A stretch of DNA of 64,000 bases from an uncultured Mucilaginibacter sp. (GCF_903893715.1 NZ_CAITNG010000129.1:1-64000), one strand, 5' to 3'. Counted from the first letter of the stretch, positions 16,836-25,515 are shown. Program-made: numbers and translations. Notes: generated by a model not told the origin, from the sequence alone.

Positions 16836-18224
16836 TTATTGCACTTCCATTTTGTTTGCCAAAGCAAAGTATTTCAGTTCTATCATATCGCCCGGAATGG
16901 TTTTGCCGTTCCAGTGCTTGTGTATCGCCAGGGCAGCGCCTATGGCCGTAGCCTGCGCAACTGATGCCGCGAACACCTCAAAATGCGGGAATGCCGAAGC
17001 TAATAAATTCATGTACACCACGTTTTTACCAAAGCCGCCGTCCACAAATATCCGTTTAACGCCGGTATCCTGCACCACCAATTGTGTGGATGCCTGTTGC
17101 TGGCTCATAATATCGAGCAATAAACAGTGATAAGCTTCCTCATAAGATGTAAAGTCGTTCAGGTCGCGCTTGCCAAATTCCGATTGTTGCATCAACATAT
17201 CATTAGTGCCTACTTTGGCCCTAACCGCCGTACTCGAGGTAACCAGATCGGCATCGTATTTTACCTTCTTAAAATGGTCCACCGGTTTTTTAAAGTGCTC
17301 AGCAAGGCGTTTGGTTTGTATTTCGTGTTCGTTACCCGCAAACAATCGCGATGCCTTTACAGGATGCCCGTGGTATTCCATATAGCAAAGACAATCGCTG
17401 TTCAACTCTTCTACCGTTAGCGGGTTTTCGTTAAAGGGGTTTAAGCTGATGCACCAGGTACCGGTAGAAATCAAAATGAACGGCTCCGAAAAGCTTGCCA
17501 AATACGGTATCAAAGCCGCCGAACTATCGTGCAAACCCGAACCTACCTGATAATCCTGACCGTTAATGGTCGTTGTCATCGCGCCATCCGAAGGAAATAT
17601 GGGTGCCAGTATCTTGTCGATACCTTCTTCATATACCCAACGGTGATAATCGTTCTTTACAAAATCCCAAAGCTGGGTATGGCAACCAATACTGGTAATA
17701 TCCGAATAAAAGCCACCGGTAATCAAATGGTTCAAATACTGCGGCAAATGCAGCGAATATTTGATGCGCTTGAACAGCTCCGGCTTGCGGTGTTTGATGC
17801 GGTACAATTGCATGCCCGAATTAAGGTTGCCCAAAACAGGAGATGCCGTTTCGCGCGAAACAACCGCCTCGCCATTGTATTTGGCATAAAACTCATCCTT
17901 CAAATCATCCGGATAGGCCTTTAAATAATTGCACAAGGGGCCGGTAACTTTACCATCCTGACCAATGTGCACAAAACTGGCACCATAGGTCGAAAAATTG
18001 AGCGCCCTTACCTCAAACTTTTTTAAAGCCAATATCTCAGCCAGCGATTCTTTTACCCAATTGGTCAATAAGTCCACATCTTCGCAAGGGTCGCCGTCGT
18101 CGTCTGCCGTTTCCTTAAAGTTAACGGTGCGTTCCAGCACAATTTTATAATACTCGTCAATCAGGAAGAACTTTTTATTGGTCTTCCCGATATCAAAAAT
18201 GGCTATAACCGGAACAGTTTTCAT
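16836..18224 (-). CDS. rhaB: FGGY carbohydrate kinase, probable L-rhamnulokinase
   Basis: A 462-residue kinase of the FGGY family with the N-terminal phosphate motif IAIFDIGKTNKKFFLID, a mid-domain YLNHLITGGFYSDITSIGCHTQLWD, and the C-terminal ATP-binding segment ISTGTWCISLNPFN...IFVDGGFGKN. It should phosphorylate L-rhamnulose to L-rhamnulose 1-phosphate. Its ATG directly follows the isomerase stop (TAAATG), so the two are coupled. Substrate assignment rests on its place between the isomerase and aldolase functions; a fuculokinase-like specificity is less likely here. Confidence 0.82.
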   Translation of the reverse strand: MKTVPVIAIFDIGKTNKKFFLIDEYYKIVLERTVNFKETADDDGDPCEDVDLLTNWVKESLAEILALKKFEVRALNFSTYGASFVHIGQDGKVTGPLCNYLKAYPDDLKDEFYAKYNGEAVVSRETASPVLGNLNSGMQLYRIKHRKPELFKRIKYSLHLPQYLNHLITGGFYSDITSIGCHTQLWDFVKNDYHRWVYEEGIDKILAPIFPSDGAMTTTINGQDYQVGSGLHDSSAALIPYLASFSEPFILISTGTWCISLNPFNENPLTVEELNSDCLCYMEYHGHPVKASRLFAGNEHEIQTKRLAEHFKKPVDHFKKVKYDADLVTSSTAVRAKVGTNDMLMQQSEFGKRDLNDFTSYEEAYHCLLLDIMSQQQASTQLVVQDTGVKRIFVDGGFGKNVVYMNLLASAFPHFEVFAASVAQATAIGAALAIHKHWNGKTIPGDMIELKYFALANKMEVQ

Positions 18225-19499
18225 TTATAATCCTGTAGCAACGGTTTTTGCGCCGCGTTCTTTTATCAAATTCTCCCTCACTTTTAACGCGCGGTAAGCA
18301 CCTATCGGATCGATGGCGCCGCCTGCACGCAAACTCGCTTCCGATACCAAAGACCGTACGTCGGTGCGGTAAGCAGCCTGCAATATCTCTTGCGCTTTAG
18401 CTACGTCGTTCACCTTTTGGGCAGCTTGCAAGGCTGGTTTGTCAACCAATAAAGCCTGTGCGTAAGCCAATTGTATAGCCTGTACCGATTGCAACAAATC
18501 TTCAATAGGATCTTTCAAATTGTGCGATGCATCAATCATCCAGCCCAAATCGGTCGCATGGTTCATGCCGCGGGCATCCATACCTTCAACCAGTTCGTTA
18601 AATATCAGGAACAATTGATAAGGGTTGATACAACCCACGGTCAAATCATCATCACCATATTTCGAATCGTTAAAGTGGAAGCCGGCTAAACGACCTTCCA
18701 TCAGCAACAACGATACAATTTGTTCGATATTGGCATTGGGCAAATGGTGGCCTAAATCCACCAAAGTGTATGCTTTAGGGCCTAATTTGGTTACATATAG
18801 TAATGATTGTCCCCAATCGGCAACGGTAGTCGAGTAGAAATTAGGCTCGTAGCATTTGTACTCCAGGTACATCTTCCAATCATCAGGCAAAGCAGCATAA
18901 ATTTGTTTCAAACTATCCAGTGTACGCTCAAACGCACCACGGAAGTTCAACTGACCCGGGAAACTTGAACCATCGGCCAACCAAACGGTCAATGCTTTTG
19001 AACCCAAGGCAACACCTTGTTTAATTACTTCGATATTGTGTGCGATAGCCTGGTCGCGCACCGCTTTGTCCACATGTTGCAGCGAACCAAATTTGTAGCT
19101 CTCCGCGGCACCGGCCTGATCTTGAAAAGTATTTGAGTTAACAGCATCAAAAGCCAAACCATGTTGTGCAGCCAATGTTTTGATGGCCTGGTGGTTTTGC
19201 GGGATATCCCATGGAATATGCAACGATATAGCTCCGCTCGATTGGTTCAAAGCGTGTATAACGCCAACGTCTTCAATTTTTTCTTCCAGGCTGCGTGGTT
19301 CGCCACCACCCGAAAAACGGCCGAAACGCGTACCACCGGTACCCAAAGCCCAGCTCGGTATAGCCACCTGAAAAGCTTGTAGCTTGGTTAAAACATCGTC
19401 AACATTCTTTACATCGGCCTTAACAAAGTCCAGCCTGCGTTTGTGGTCTGCTAACGCCGCATTGTTAAGCTCGTTAACCTTGTACTTCTCTACTTGCAT
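18225..19499 (-). CDS. rhaI: L-rhamnose isomerase (RhaI type)
   Basis: A 424-residue TIM-barrel sugar isomerase of the Pseudomonas stutzeri-type L-rhamnose isomerase family, not the E. coli RhaA family. Metal and substrate residues are visible: LEYKCYEP (Glu), LVDLGHHLPNANIEQ (Asp/His), GFHFNDSKYGDDD (His, Asp pair). Converts L-rhamnose to L-rhamnulose in the cytoplasm. It lies between the mutarotase gene (122 nt upstream, filled by a word repeat) and the kinase, which it abuts. Confidence 0.92.
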   Translation of the reverse strand: MQVEKYKVNELNNAALADHKRRLDFVKADVKNVDDVLTKLQAFQVAIPSWALGTGGTRFGRFSGGGEPRSLEEKIEDVGVIHALNQSSGAISLHIPWDIPQNHQAIKTLAAQHGLAFDAVNSNTFQDQAGAAESYKFGSLQHVDKAVRDQAIAHNIEVIKQGVALGSKALTVWLADGSSFPGQLNFRGAFERTLDSLKQIYAALPDDWKMYLEYKCYEPNFYSTTVADWGQSLLYVTKLGPKAYTLVDLGHHLPNANIEQIVSLLLMEGRLAGFHFNDSKYGDDDLTVGCINPYQLFLIFNELVEGMDARGMNHATDLGWMIDASHNLKDPIEDLLQSVQAIQLAYAQALLVDKPALQAAQKVNDVAKAQEILQAAYRTDVRSLVSEASLRAGGAIDPIGAYRALKVRENLIKERGAKTVATGL

Positions 19500-19510
19500 G
19501 TGTGTATTAG

Positions 19511-19617
19511 ATTTAGGAACAAGGAATAAGGATCAAGGACTCCGCCTGCTATCCTGCTCCTCTTCCGGTTCTTTATTTGGTTATTGGTCTTTATTCTTTG
19601 TTCTTTATTCCTTACTC
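19511..19617. repeat. AAGGAATAAAGAAC word-repeat palindrome
   Basis: The gap between the isomerase and mutarotase genes is one degenerate palindrome. Left arm words are GGAACAAGGAATAAGG and right arm words are TTCTTTGTTCTTTATTCC, around a C/T-rich centre. It sits inside the presumed rhamnose operon. Confidence 0.65.
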
Positions 19618-19621
19618 CAAA

Positions 19622-19936
19622 CTAAGGCATATAAAACACCTCTACTAACGGAACACTTACCGGCGAATTATCCGGATTGCTTTCCATGATGTCGCCCATA
19701 TACTTCCACCATTTTTGCATTACGGCATGGCTTGGCAAGTTATCCAACAGTTTGGCATCCTCAGCTTTCAATACCCCGAACAGCGAGTTGGTTTCCTCAT
19801 CCAAAAATATCGAATATTCGCTAATACCTGTTTGTTTCAGCAAAGCTACCAATTCGGGCCATATCTCTTTATGACGTTTATCATATTCCGCTTTAAAACC
19901 GGGGAACAATTTCATTTTAAAAGCTACTCTGTCCAT
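19622..19936 (-). CDS. rhaM: L-rhamnose mutarotase
   Basis: A 104-residue RhaM/YiiL-family protein that interconverts alpha and beta anomers of L-rhamnose. The conserved RHKEIWPELVALLKQTGISEYSIFLDE contains the catalytic His (about residue 22), and the C-terminal WWKYMGDIME is typical. Length matches E. coli RhaM (104). It lies in the rhamnose operon between the aldolase/dehydrogenase and isomerase genes. Confidence 0.92.
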   Translation of the reverse strand: MDRVAFKMKLFPGFKAEYDKRHKEIWPELVALLKQTGISEYSIFLDEETNSLFGVLKAEDAKLLDNLPSHAVMQKWWKYMGDIMESNPDNSPVSVPLVEVFYMP

Positions 19937-19950
19937 TTGGTTGTGAATTT

Positions 19951-20008
19951 TAGGTTACGGGTTGCGGGTTGGGGTTAACACATGACCCGCAACCCACAAC
20001 ACTTAACT
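19951..20008. repeat. GGGTTGCGGGT inverted word repeat
   Basis: GGGTTGCGGGT (19959-19969) pairs perfectly with ACCCGCAACCC (19985-19995), embedded in further GGGTT/AACCC words. It fills the gap between the mutarotase and aldolase genes. No T-run follows on the minus strand, so it is not a standard terminator, but it could act as a processing or attenuation hairpin within the operon. Confidence 0.7.
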
Positions 20009-20013
20009 CTTTA

Positions 20014-22131
20014 CTATCGTGCAAACGCCATCGCAACACCGCCATCAACATTCAGCATGTTACCTGTCGATTTGCTCAGCAAACCACCTGTAAATGCAAA
20101 ACACGCGTTGGCGATGTCGTCCGGTAAAATAATCTCGTTCAATAATGTACGCTTGGCATAGTAGGCAGGCAATTCGGCAACGGTAATTCCGTATGCTTTT
20201 GCACGGCCTTCGGCCCATCCGCCTGCCCATATGTTGCTATCGCTTATCACCGCGTCAGGGTTAACTACGTTCACACGTATTTTATCTGCCCCTAACTCAG
20301 CAGCATTCAGTCTGCTCAGGTGCAGTTGGGCGGCTTTTGCCGAACCATAACCTGCATTGTTAGGGCCGCTCACCAACGAGTTTTTGCTCACAATATTGAT
20401 CACATCGCCACCAATGGCTTGTTTTTTCATTACGGCAACAGCTGCCTGGGTAACAAAGAACTGGCCTTTTACCAATACATCATACAACAGGTCCCAGTCT
20501 TTTTCAGTATGGTCGCCAATGGTTTTTGATATGGATAAGCCCGCATTGTTCACAATGAGGTCTACACCGCCAAAAGCCAAAGCTGCTGTTTCCATAGCAG
20601 CCAAAATCTGATCTTCTTTGGTTACGTCCATTACAGCGGTAGCGTATGAATCTTTACCATAGAGCTTTTTGAACTCTTCGCCGGCGCTTTCTAAACGCTC
20701 AGCGTTCATATCGTTCAGGATAACTACCGCGCCTTCTTCAACAAATTTCTTGGCAATGGCCTTGCCAATACCGCCCGCGCTGCCGGTAATTAAGGCAATA
20801 CGGCCCGATAATGCTTTAGGCTTAGGCATACGCGAAAGTTTCGCTTCTTCCAGCAACCAGTACTCTATGTTAAAAGCTTCCTGACGTGGCAAAGAAGTAT
20901 ATTCCGAAATGGCTTCGGCGCCTTTCATTACATTGATAGCGTTGGTATAAAACTCGGCTGCTACACGGGTGGTTTGTTTATCTTTAGAGAACGAGAACAA
21001 GCCTACGCCCGGGTACAATATGATTACCGGGTTGGTATCGCGTATAGCAGGGCTGTTCGGATGTTTACAGGTTTCGTAGTACTCAGTGTACATTTTTCGG
21101 TAAGCCTCAAAAGCAGGGGCTAAACGGTCTTTTATTGCTTGTACGTCCGATAAATCTTCGTTTGGTTTCAAATCCAACACCAATGGGCTGATTTTGGTCC
21201 TCAAAAAGTGGTCGGGGCAACTGGTACCCAATGGCGCCAAACGGTCCAGGTCGTTCGAGTTGATAAACTCCAATACACGCGGGTCATCGGTAAAATGCCC
21301 GATCATATTGCGCTGGCTTGATGTAAAACCGCGCAGTATCGGCGCGATTGCTGCCGCTTGTTTTTTACGGTCGGCTTCAGCTAAGCTGGTTACTTTCTGA
21401 CCGCCAAAAACAGGGCCTTTTTTGCCATAGTTAGCTTCAAGGTATTCGGCGCATTTTTCAATTACTTCTAAGGTGTTGATATAGCTTTCGTAAGCGGTAT
21501 CGCCCCAGGTAAACAAACCGTGCGAACCTAACATGATACCGCGGATGCCTGGGTTCTCATCTAAACAAGCCTTTAATTGCAGGCCTAATTCAAATCCGGG
21601 TTTTTTCCATTCCACCCAGCCTATCTGGCCGTTAAATAGTTCTTTGGTGATTTTTTTGCCATCCTTTGCTGCCGCGATAGCTATAGCCGCATCAGGGTGC
21701 AGGTGGTCGATGTGCGCGAATGGCAAGAAACCATGCAACGGCGTATCAATGGACGGCGCTTTTGATGATAGGTCAAAAATGCAGTGATTGAAAAGTTCCA
21801 CCATTTCATCTTCGTGCTCCACACCGCGATAGATGTTTTTGAGGCTGCGCAGGCGGTCAACGTAAAGTGCTGCAAGGCCGCTGGCTTTTAGCGTACCTAA
21901 ATCGCCGCCCGAACCTTTAACCCACATTACTTCGGTATCTTTACCCGTCAACGGGTCTTTGGCCATGGCCTTGCAGGATGTATTTCCGCCACCGTAGTTG
22001 GTCAGGCGCAAATCGGCACCCAACAGATTTGACCGATATATCAAAAGGGCCACTTCGTCGCCGGCCAGTTTAGCGGCCTCCGCGTCGTCCCATAAATAGC
22101 TCACGTGTTTGAATTGTTTTGTAGTAGACAT
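20014..22131 (-). CDS. rhaEW: Bifunctional rhamnulose-1-P aldolase / lactaldehyde dehydrogenase
   Basis: A 705-residue fusion. Residues ~1-400 are a class II aldolase domain with zinc-ligand histidines in HGFLPFAHIDHLHPDA and GSHGLFTWG. Residues ~430-705 are a short-chain dehydrogenase with the NAD motif ALITGSAGGIGKAIA, NNAGLSISKT and catalytic YGSAK. Such RhaEW-type proteins cleave L-rhamnulose 1-phosphate to DHAP and L-lactaldehyde and oxidise the aldehyde. It is the second gene of the rhamnose operon, 45 nt after rhaT. Confidence 0.9.
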   Translation of the reverse strand: MSTTKQFKHVSYLWDDAEAAKLAGDEVALLIYRSNLLGADLRLTNYGGGNTSCKAMAKDPLTGKDTEVMWVKGSGGDLGTLKASGLAALYVDRLRSLKNIYRGVEHEDEMVELFNHCIFDLSSKAPSIDTPLHGFLPFAHIDHLHPDAAIAIAAAKDGKKITKELFNGQIGWVEWKKPGFELGLQLKACLDENPGIRGIMLGSHGLFTWGDTAYESYINTLEVIEKCAEYLEANYGKKGPVFGGQKVTSLAEADRKKQAAAIAPILRGFTSSQRNMIGHFTDDPRVLEFINSNDLDRLAPLGTSCPDHFLRTKISPLVLDLKPNEDLSDVQAIKDRLAPAFEAYRKMYTEYYETCKHPNSPAIRDTNPVIILYPGVGLFSFSKDKQTTRVAAEFYTNAINVMKGAEAISEYTSLPRQEAFNIEYWLLEEAKLSRMPKPKALSGRIALITGSAGGIGKAIAKKFVEEGAVVILNDMNAERLESAGEEFKKLYGKDSYATAVMDVTKEDQILAAMETAALAFGGVDLIVNNAGLSISKTIGDHTEKDWDLLYDVLVKGQFFVTQAAVAVMKKQAIGGDVINIVSKNSLVSGPNNAGYGSAKAAQLHLSRLNAAELGADKIRVNVVNPDAVISDSNIWAGGWAEGRAKAYGITVAELPAYYAKRTLLNEIILPDDIANACFAFTGGLLSKSTGNMLNVDGGVAMAFAR

Positions 22132-22176
22132 TTTTGTGTGTTGTTAATAGCTTATGTGATGATTTTTTGTTTTTGC

Positions 22177-23304
22177 TTATTTGTTTGATTGCAGTTGCGC
22201 TGTTTTTGGCGCGTCTTTCAGCTGGTCGTGAATGTAATTGCCACGGCCTACCATTAAAATTGAAAGGATAATAACAATTATCCCTGCTATTAATGTGGTA
22301 AGGGCTTTTTTGCTTACACCCTTCCATTCTTTTAAAACGATGCCCCACATATTGGCAATCAGGATAATGAAAGCCATGTGCAATATCCACGAACTGGCGC
22401 CATTTCCTAATTTACTGGCACCCATGCCGTAAAAAAAGAATTGCAGGAACCAGGTTGTGCCGGCTAAGGCCGAGAAGATATAGTTTTTTAATAAGGGTGT
22501 TTTTTTGTCGGTATAGTTGCTAAAAGTTTTATTGCGACTGTTCAGTATCATGCACCAAATAAAATTGGTGGTTAAACCGCCCCACAGTATTACCACGTAG
22601 ATTACGTTGTTTTGGAACAGAAAACTATCGGTAGTATGGTGTGCCACCTGCCATAAATGGTTGGCATCATCGGCCATGGCCTTGCCTGCCTCTTGTCCAA
22701 AATTAAAACAAGCACTTAAAACGCCCGATACGATGGCCACAAAAATACCCATACCAAAACGGTAGTCTTTGTTCTCGTTAGCAGCGGCGCCATCTTTAGC
22801 CAAATCGCGCTCTTTTAGTGTACCGGCCCTGCCGCATACAATAATACCGACAACACATATCAGTATGCCTATCAATACATAATGCCCCCATTCCGAAGAT
22901 AGCATCATACCGATGCTGTCCTTACCGTTTTGAGGTGAAAATTGATAGAAAACAGCCGGCACCAACGCGCCAAATACCGAGCAAAGGCCCAGTATAATAG
23001 TGCTGCCTAACGACACGCCCAAATACCGCACGCCCAATCCGTATGTCAAGCCGCCTATTCCCCATAAAAGGCCAAAGAAATAGGTGAGCAATATAATTTT
23101 CCCATCGGTTGCTTTTATAATATCAGCAAAAGCAGGAATGGTTAAATAAGCTGCCAATGGCGGAACGATGAGCCACGAAAATATACCGCCTACTATCCAA
23201 AAGCTTTCCCAGGCCCAACCTTTAACTTTTTTGTATGGTAAATAAAAACTACCCGAGGCGAAGCCGCCAAAAAAATGGAAAATAACACCAAAAATTACTT
23301 GCAT
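22177..23304 (-). CDS. rhaT: L-rhamnose/proton symporter
   Basis: A 375-residue membrane protein of the RhaT (DMT-like) family with about ten hydrophobic segments. It starts MQVIFGVIFHFFGGFASGSFYLP, the typical RhaT N-terminus, and has GLLWGIGGLTYGLGVRYLGVSLG as in E. coli RhaT. Imports L-rhamnose across the inner membrane. It heads the minus-strand rhamnose genes and is divergent from the GntR-type regulator; its upstream region carries a duplicated GTCATG element (23368-23385). Confidence 0.93.
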   Translation of the reverse strand: MQVIFGVIFHFFGGFASGSFYLPYKKVKGWAWESFWIVGGIFSWLIVPPLAAYLTIPAFADIIKATDGKIILLTYFFGLLWGIGGLTYGLGVRYLGVSLGSTIILGLCSVFGALVPAVFYQFSPQNGKDSIGMMLSSEWGHYVLIGILICVVGIIVCGRAGTLKERDLAKDGAAANENKDYRFGMGIFVAIVSGVLSACFNFGQEAGKAMADDANHLWQVAHHTTDSFLFQNNVIYVVILWGGLTTNFIWCMILNSRNKTFSNYTDKKTPLLKNYIFSALAGTTWFLQFFFYGMGASKLGNGASSWILHMAFIILIANMWGIVLKEWKGVSKKALTTLIAGIIVIILSILMVGRGNYIHDQLKDAPKTAQLQSNK

Positions 23305-23367
23305 TTATTTTATTGTTTATAACTGGTTACAAAGAGGAACTAAAAGTAGAAAAGGCCTGTAATATAG

Positions 23368-23385
23368 CCGTCATGGACTGTCATG
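23368..23385 (-). promoter_or_regulatory. Duplicated GTCATG element upstream of rhaT
   Basis: CCGTCATGGACTGTCATG contains GTCATG twice with a 10-bp period (one helical turn). It lies 64 nt upstream of the rhaT ATG. A copy with 16 of 18 identical bases, in the same orientation and 71 nt from the start, precedes the tandem MG2 genes (61722-61739). It is probably an activator or response-regulator site; the protein is unknown. Confidence 0.55.
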
Positions 23386-23397
23386 TTTTTATACATT

Positions 23398-23414
23398 TTT
23401 AACCTTTGGTTAAA
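23398..23414. promoter_or_regulatory. TTTAACC-TTT-GGTTAAA palindrome
   Basis: A perfect inverted repeat with 7-bp arms around TTT, 94-110 nt upstream of rhaT. Candidate operator or an extended promoter element. Confidence 0.4.
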
Positions 23415-23482
23415 TTTAATTACTAAATCGGACAAAAAATAAGCCTTATTTAACCAAGCTTCGTTTATTACTCCTTATTCAT

Positions 23483-23504
23483 TATAATTGCAGCTGCAAT
23501 TATA
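23483..23504. promoter_or_regulatory. 22-bp perfect palindrome, candidate regulator operator
   Basis: TATAATTGCAG (23483-23493) is followed directly by its exact reverse complement. The inner ATTGC...GCAAT half-sites recur at 23544-23555. It lies midway in the 382-bp rhaT-gntR divergent gap, as expected for the operator of a GntR-type regulator controlling rhaT and itself. Confidence 0.6.
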
Positions 23505-23543
23505 GCGCAAACTATCGTGAGCCCTAGTTTTTGTGTGTAAAAT

Positions 23544-23555
23544 ATTGCTTGCAAT
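23544..23555. promoter_or_regulatory. ATTGC-TT-GCAAT palindrome
   Basis: Shares the half-site ATTGC/GCAAT with the 22-bp palindrome 61 bp away (centre to centre about 56 bp), but with a 2-nt instead of a 4-nt centre. Possible second, weaker binding site for the same regulator. Confidence 0.45.
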
Positions 23556-23612
23556 GCTTAAAAAAACATCCGAAAACTATATTTTCTTCTGGGTTATGGC
23601 AAATATTAGTGA

Positions 23613-23620
23613 TAATTTTG
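23613..23620 (+). promoter_or_regulatory. -7 promoter box (TAATTTTG) for gntR
   Basis: Matches TAnnTTTG, 67 nt upstream of the regulator ATG. The 15-bp palindrome at 23624-23638 starts 4 nt after it, over the expected transcription start. Confidence 0.5.
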
Positions 23621-23623
23621 CAA

Positions 23624-23638
23624 GTCAACATTGTTGAC
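23624..23638. promoter_or_regulatory. GTCAACA-T-TGTTGAC palindrome at gntR start site
   Basis: A perfect 15-bp palindrome (7-bp arms, one central T) just downstream of the gntR -7 box. The position suits autorepression. Its sequence differs from the ATTGC-type palindromes, so a second regulator is possible. Confidence 0.5.
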
Positions 23639-23686
23639 AGGAAGTGAAATGATAGTAGTTTTAATTTAATAACGCACAGGTATTCG

Positions 23687-24718
23687 ATGAAACAGCCCCC
23701 AATTTTTGAATGTATTTTTATTGACTACTATTCGTCGACACCAAAGTACCTGCAGTTGGCAAATTCCATCATTACCGGCATATCCGATGGCAAGATTAGC
23801 AAGAACGATATTTTACCATCCATAAACGAGCTAAGCTATAATTTCGAGATATCGCGCGATACGGCCGAAAAAGCCTATAAGTACCTTAAAAAGATAGGCC
23901 TGTTGGGTTCTGTCCCCGGTAAGGGCTATTATGTTAAAAGTACCGACAGGAGTCATAAACTCAAAGTTTTCCTGCTATTCAACAAGTTAAGCTATCACAA
24001 AAAACTCATTTACGATTCCATTGTCGAGTCGCTGGGTGAGATGGCAGCTGTTGACCTCTATATATATAACAACGACTACACCCTTTTTAAAAAACTGCTC
24101 CAAAACAAAAGCGACGATTATACGCATTATGTAATTATCCCCCACTTTGTTGAAGGGGGCGAAAAGGCGCACGAAATCATCAATACCATCCCGAAAGAAA
24201 AGCTCATACTATTGGACAAACTGATACCCGGGGTGGAAGGCAATTTTGCTGCGGTTTACGAAAATTTTGAACACGATATTTATCACGCCCTGGAACAAGG
24301 CCTGGAGCAATTGAGTAAATACCATACCATCAAAATCATTTTCCCTGAAAACTCTTATTACCCGGGCGAAATTTTAAAAGGATACTATAATTTTTGCCAC
24401 CAGTATGCATTTAATTGTAAGGTAGTACACCACATCGAAGCTGAAGAGATAGGGACAGGTGAGGCATATATCAACCTGATGGAAAGCGACCTGGTTACGC
24501 TGATAGAACGCATCATTTCGACCAAATTGAAAGTGGGGAAAGATGTCGGCGTGATATCCTATAATGAAACCCCGCTTAAGAAAATAATCCTCGATGGTTT
24601 GACCACCATTTCGTCGGATTTTGAAGATATGGGGCGCAAAACAGCAGAACTCATACTGAACAACCTGACAGACCATATCGAGACGCCTTTTTACCTTACA
24701 CTAAGGGCATCATTGTAA
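23687..24718 (+). CDS. GntR/LacI-hybrid transcriptional regulator, probable rhamnose regulator
   Basis: A 343-residue regulator. Residues ~15-80 form a GntR winged helix (YLQLANSIITGISDGKISKNDILPSINELSYNFEISRDTAEKAYKYLKKIGLL). Residues ~88-343 form a LacI/periplasmic-binding-like effector domain (KVFLLFNKLSYHKKLIYDSIVESL, VGVISYNETPLKKIILDGLTTISSDFEDMGRKTAELIL). It is divergent from rhaT, which suggests it controls the rhamnose genes with rhamnose or a derivative as inducer; that is inference. Characterised Bacteroides rhamnose control uses an AraC-type protein, so this would be a different solution. Confidence 0.85.
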   Translation: MKQPPIFECIFIDYYSSTPKYLQLANSIITGISDGKISKNDILPSINELSYNFEISRDTAEKAYKYLKKIGLLGSVPGKGYYVKSTDRSHKLKVFLLFNKLSYHKKLIYDSIVESLGEMAAVDLYIYNNDYTLFKKLLQNKSDDYTHYVIIPHFVEGGEKAHEIINTIPKEKLILLDKLIPGVEGNFAAVYENFEHDIYHALEQGLEQLSKYHTIKIIFPENSYYPGEILKGYYNFCHQYAFNCKVVHHIEAEEIGTGEAYINLMESDLVTLIERIISTKLKVGKDVGVISYNETPLKKIILDGLTTISSDFEDMGRKTAELILNNLTDHIETPFYLTLRASL

Positions 24719-24947
24719 GAACGCCACCGCACACCTCGTTTTATTTGGCCATAATTTTTATAATTTCAGTTTTTTTATTGCAACGAGCCAACCAATTTTG
24801 CTTTTGAGGCGTTATAAAAGAAAAATTTAGGATTTTTGTTAATTTTAACGACAATTCAGGTATAGTATATCCATATTTTGTTTTTAAATTTTGCGAAGAC
24901 CAATAATTTGACTTTCTTTATATCATAATTCTTACGTTTTTCGATAT

Positions 24948-25385
24948 ATGCTTTCTAAAAAGACGAAATATGCAATTAAAGCTTTGGTTAGCCTGGGCAA
25001 AAATGCCGGAAATCCACCGGTACAGATCTCAAAAATTGCAGAACAGGAAAAAATCCCAAAAAAGTTCCTTGAACAGATATTGTTAGACCTGCGTAATGCC
25101 GGCTATCTTTACAGTAAAAAGGGTGCCGGCGGTGGTTATAGCCTCAATAAAGACCCTAAGGATATTTTCCTGGTGCAAATTATGCGAATAACCGATGGCC
25201 CCATTGCCATGGTACCTTGCGCCAGCCTCAACTTTTATCACAAATGCGAAGAATGTAAAGCCGAAGGGACCTGCGGCATCCGCAGCGTGTTTATTGATGT
25301 GCGCGACGCCACCCTGCACATATTGAGCGAAACCAGCATTGCCGATATCATCAGCCGCGAAATGAACTTAATAGCCGACGCCTAA
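24948..25385 (+). CDS. Rrf2-family transcriptional regulator, four-Cys type
   Basis: A 145-residue winged-helix regulator of the Rrf2 family (MLSKKTKYAIKALVSLG start, recognition region IAEQEKIPKKFLEQILLDLRNAGYL, wing SKKGAGGGYSL). Cys91, Cys100, Cys103 and Cys109 lie where IscR/NsrR carry their Fe-S ligands, though the spacing (C-x8-C-x2-C-x5-C) differs from IscR. CymR, a cysteine-metabolism repressor in Firmicutes, is in the same family. Its position 231 nt upstream of the sulfite reductase gene suggests control of sulfate assimilation; cluster binding is inference. Confidence 0.88.
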   Translation: MLSKKTKYAIKALVSLGKNAGNPPVQISKIAEQEKIPKKFLEQILLDLRNAGYLYSKKGAGGGYSLNKDPKDIFLVQIMRITDGPIAMVPCASLNFYHKCEECKAEGTCGIRSVFIDVRDATLHILSETSIADIISREMNLIADA

Positions 25386-25452
25386 ACTAACAGGCAAAAG
25401 TCAGAAGAGTGAAATTTTTTGAATAAAGACTATCATTTCTATATGCTTTATA

Positions 25453-25460
25453 TATATTTG
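25453..25460 (+). promoter_or_regulatory. -7 promoter box (TATATTTG), distal
   Basis: Matches TAnnTTTG, 157 nt upstream of the sulfite reductase ATG. A transcript from here would contain the CGCG...CGCG pair near 25463-25485 and the hairpin at 25561-25594. Confidence 0.5.
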
Positions 25461-25515
25461 TAGCGCGAAAACAAAATATAACGCGATCATTACATAATTT
25501 GTAGTTCAATAGCGG

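Noticed and set aside
19951..20008. Intrinsic terminator within the rhamnose operon
   Set aside because: The 11-bp inverted repeat has no T-run on the minus strand, so it is described as a word repeat hairpin only.
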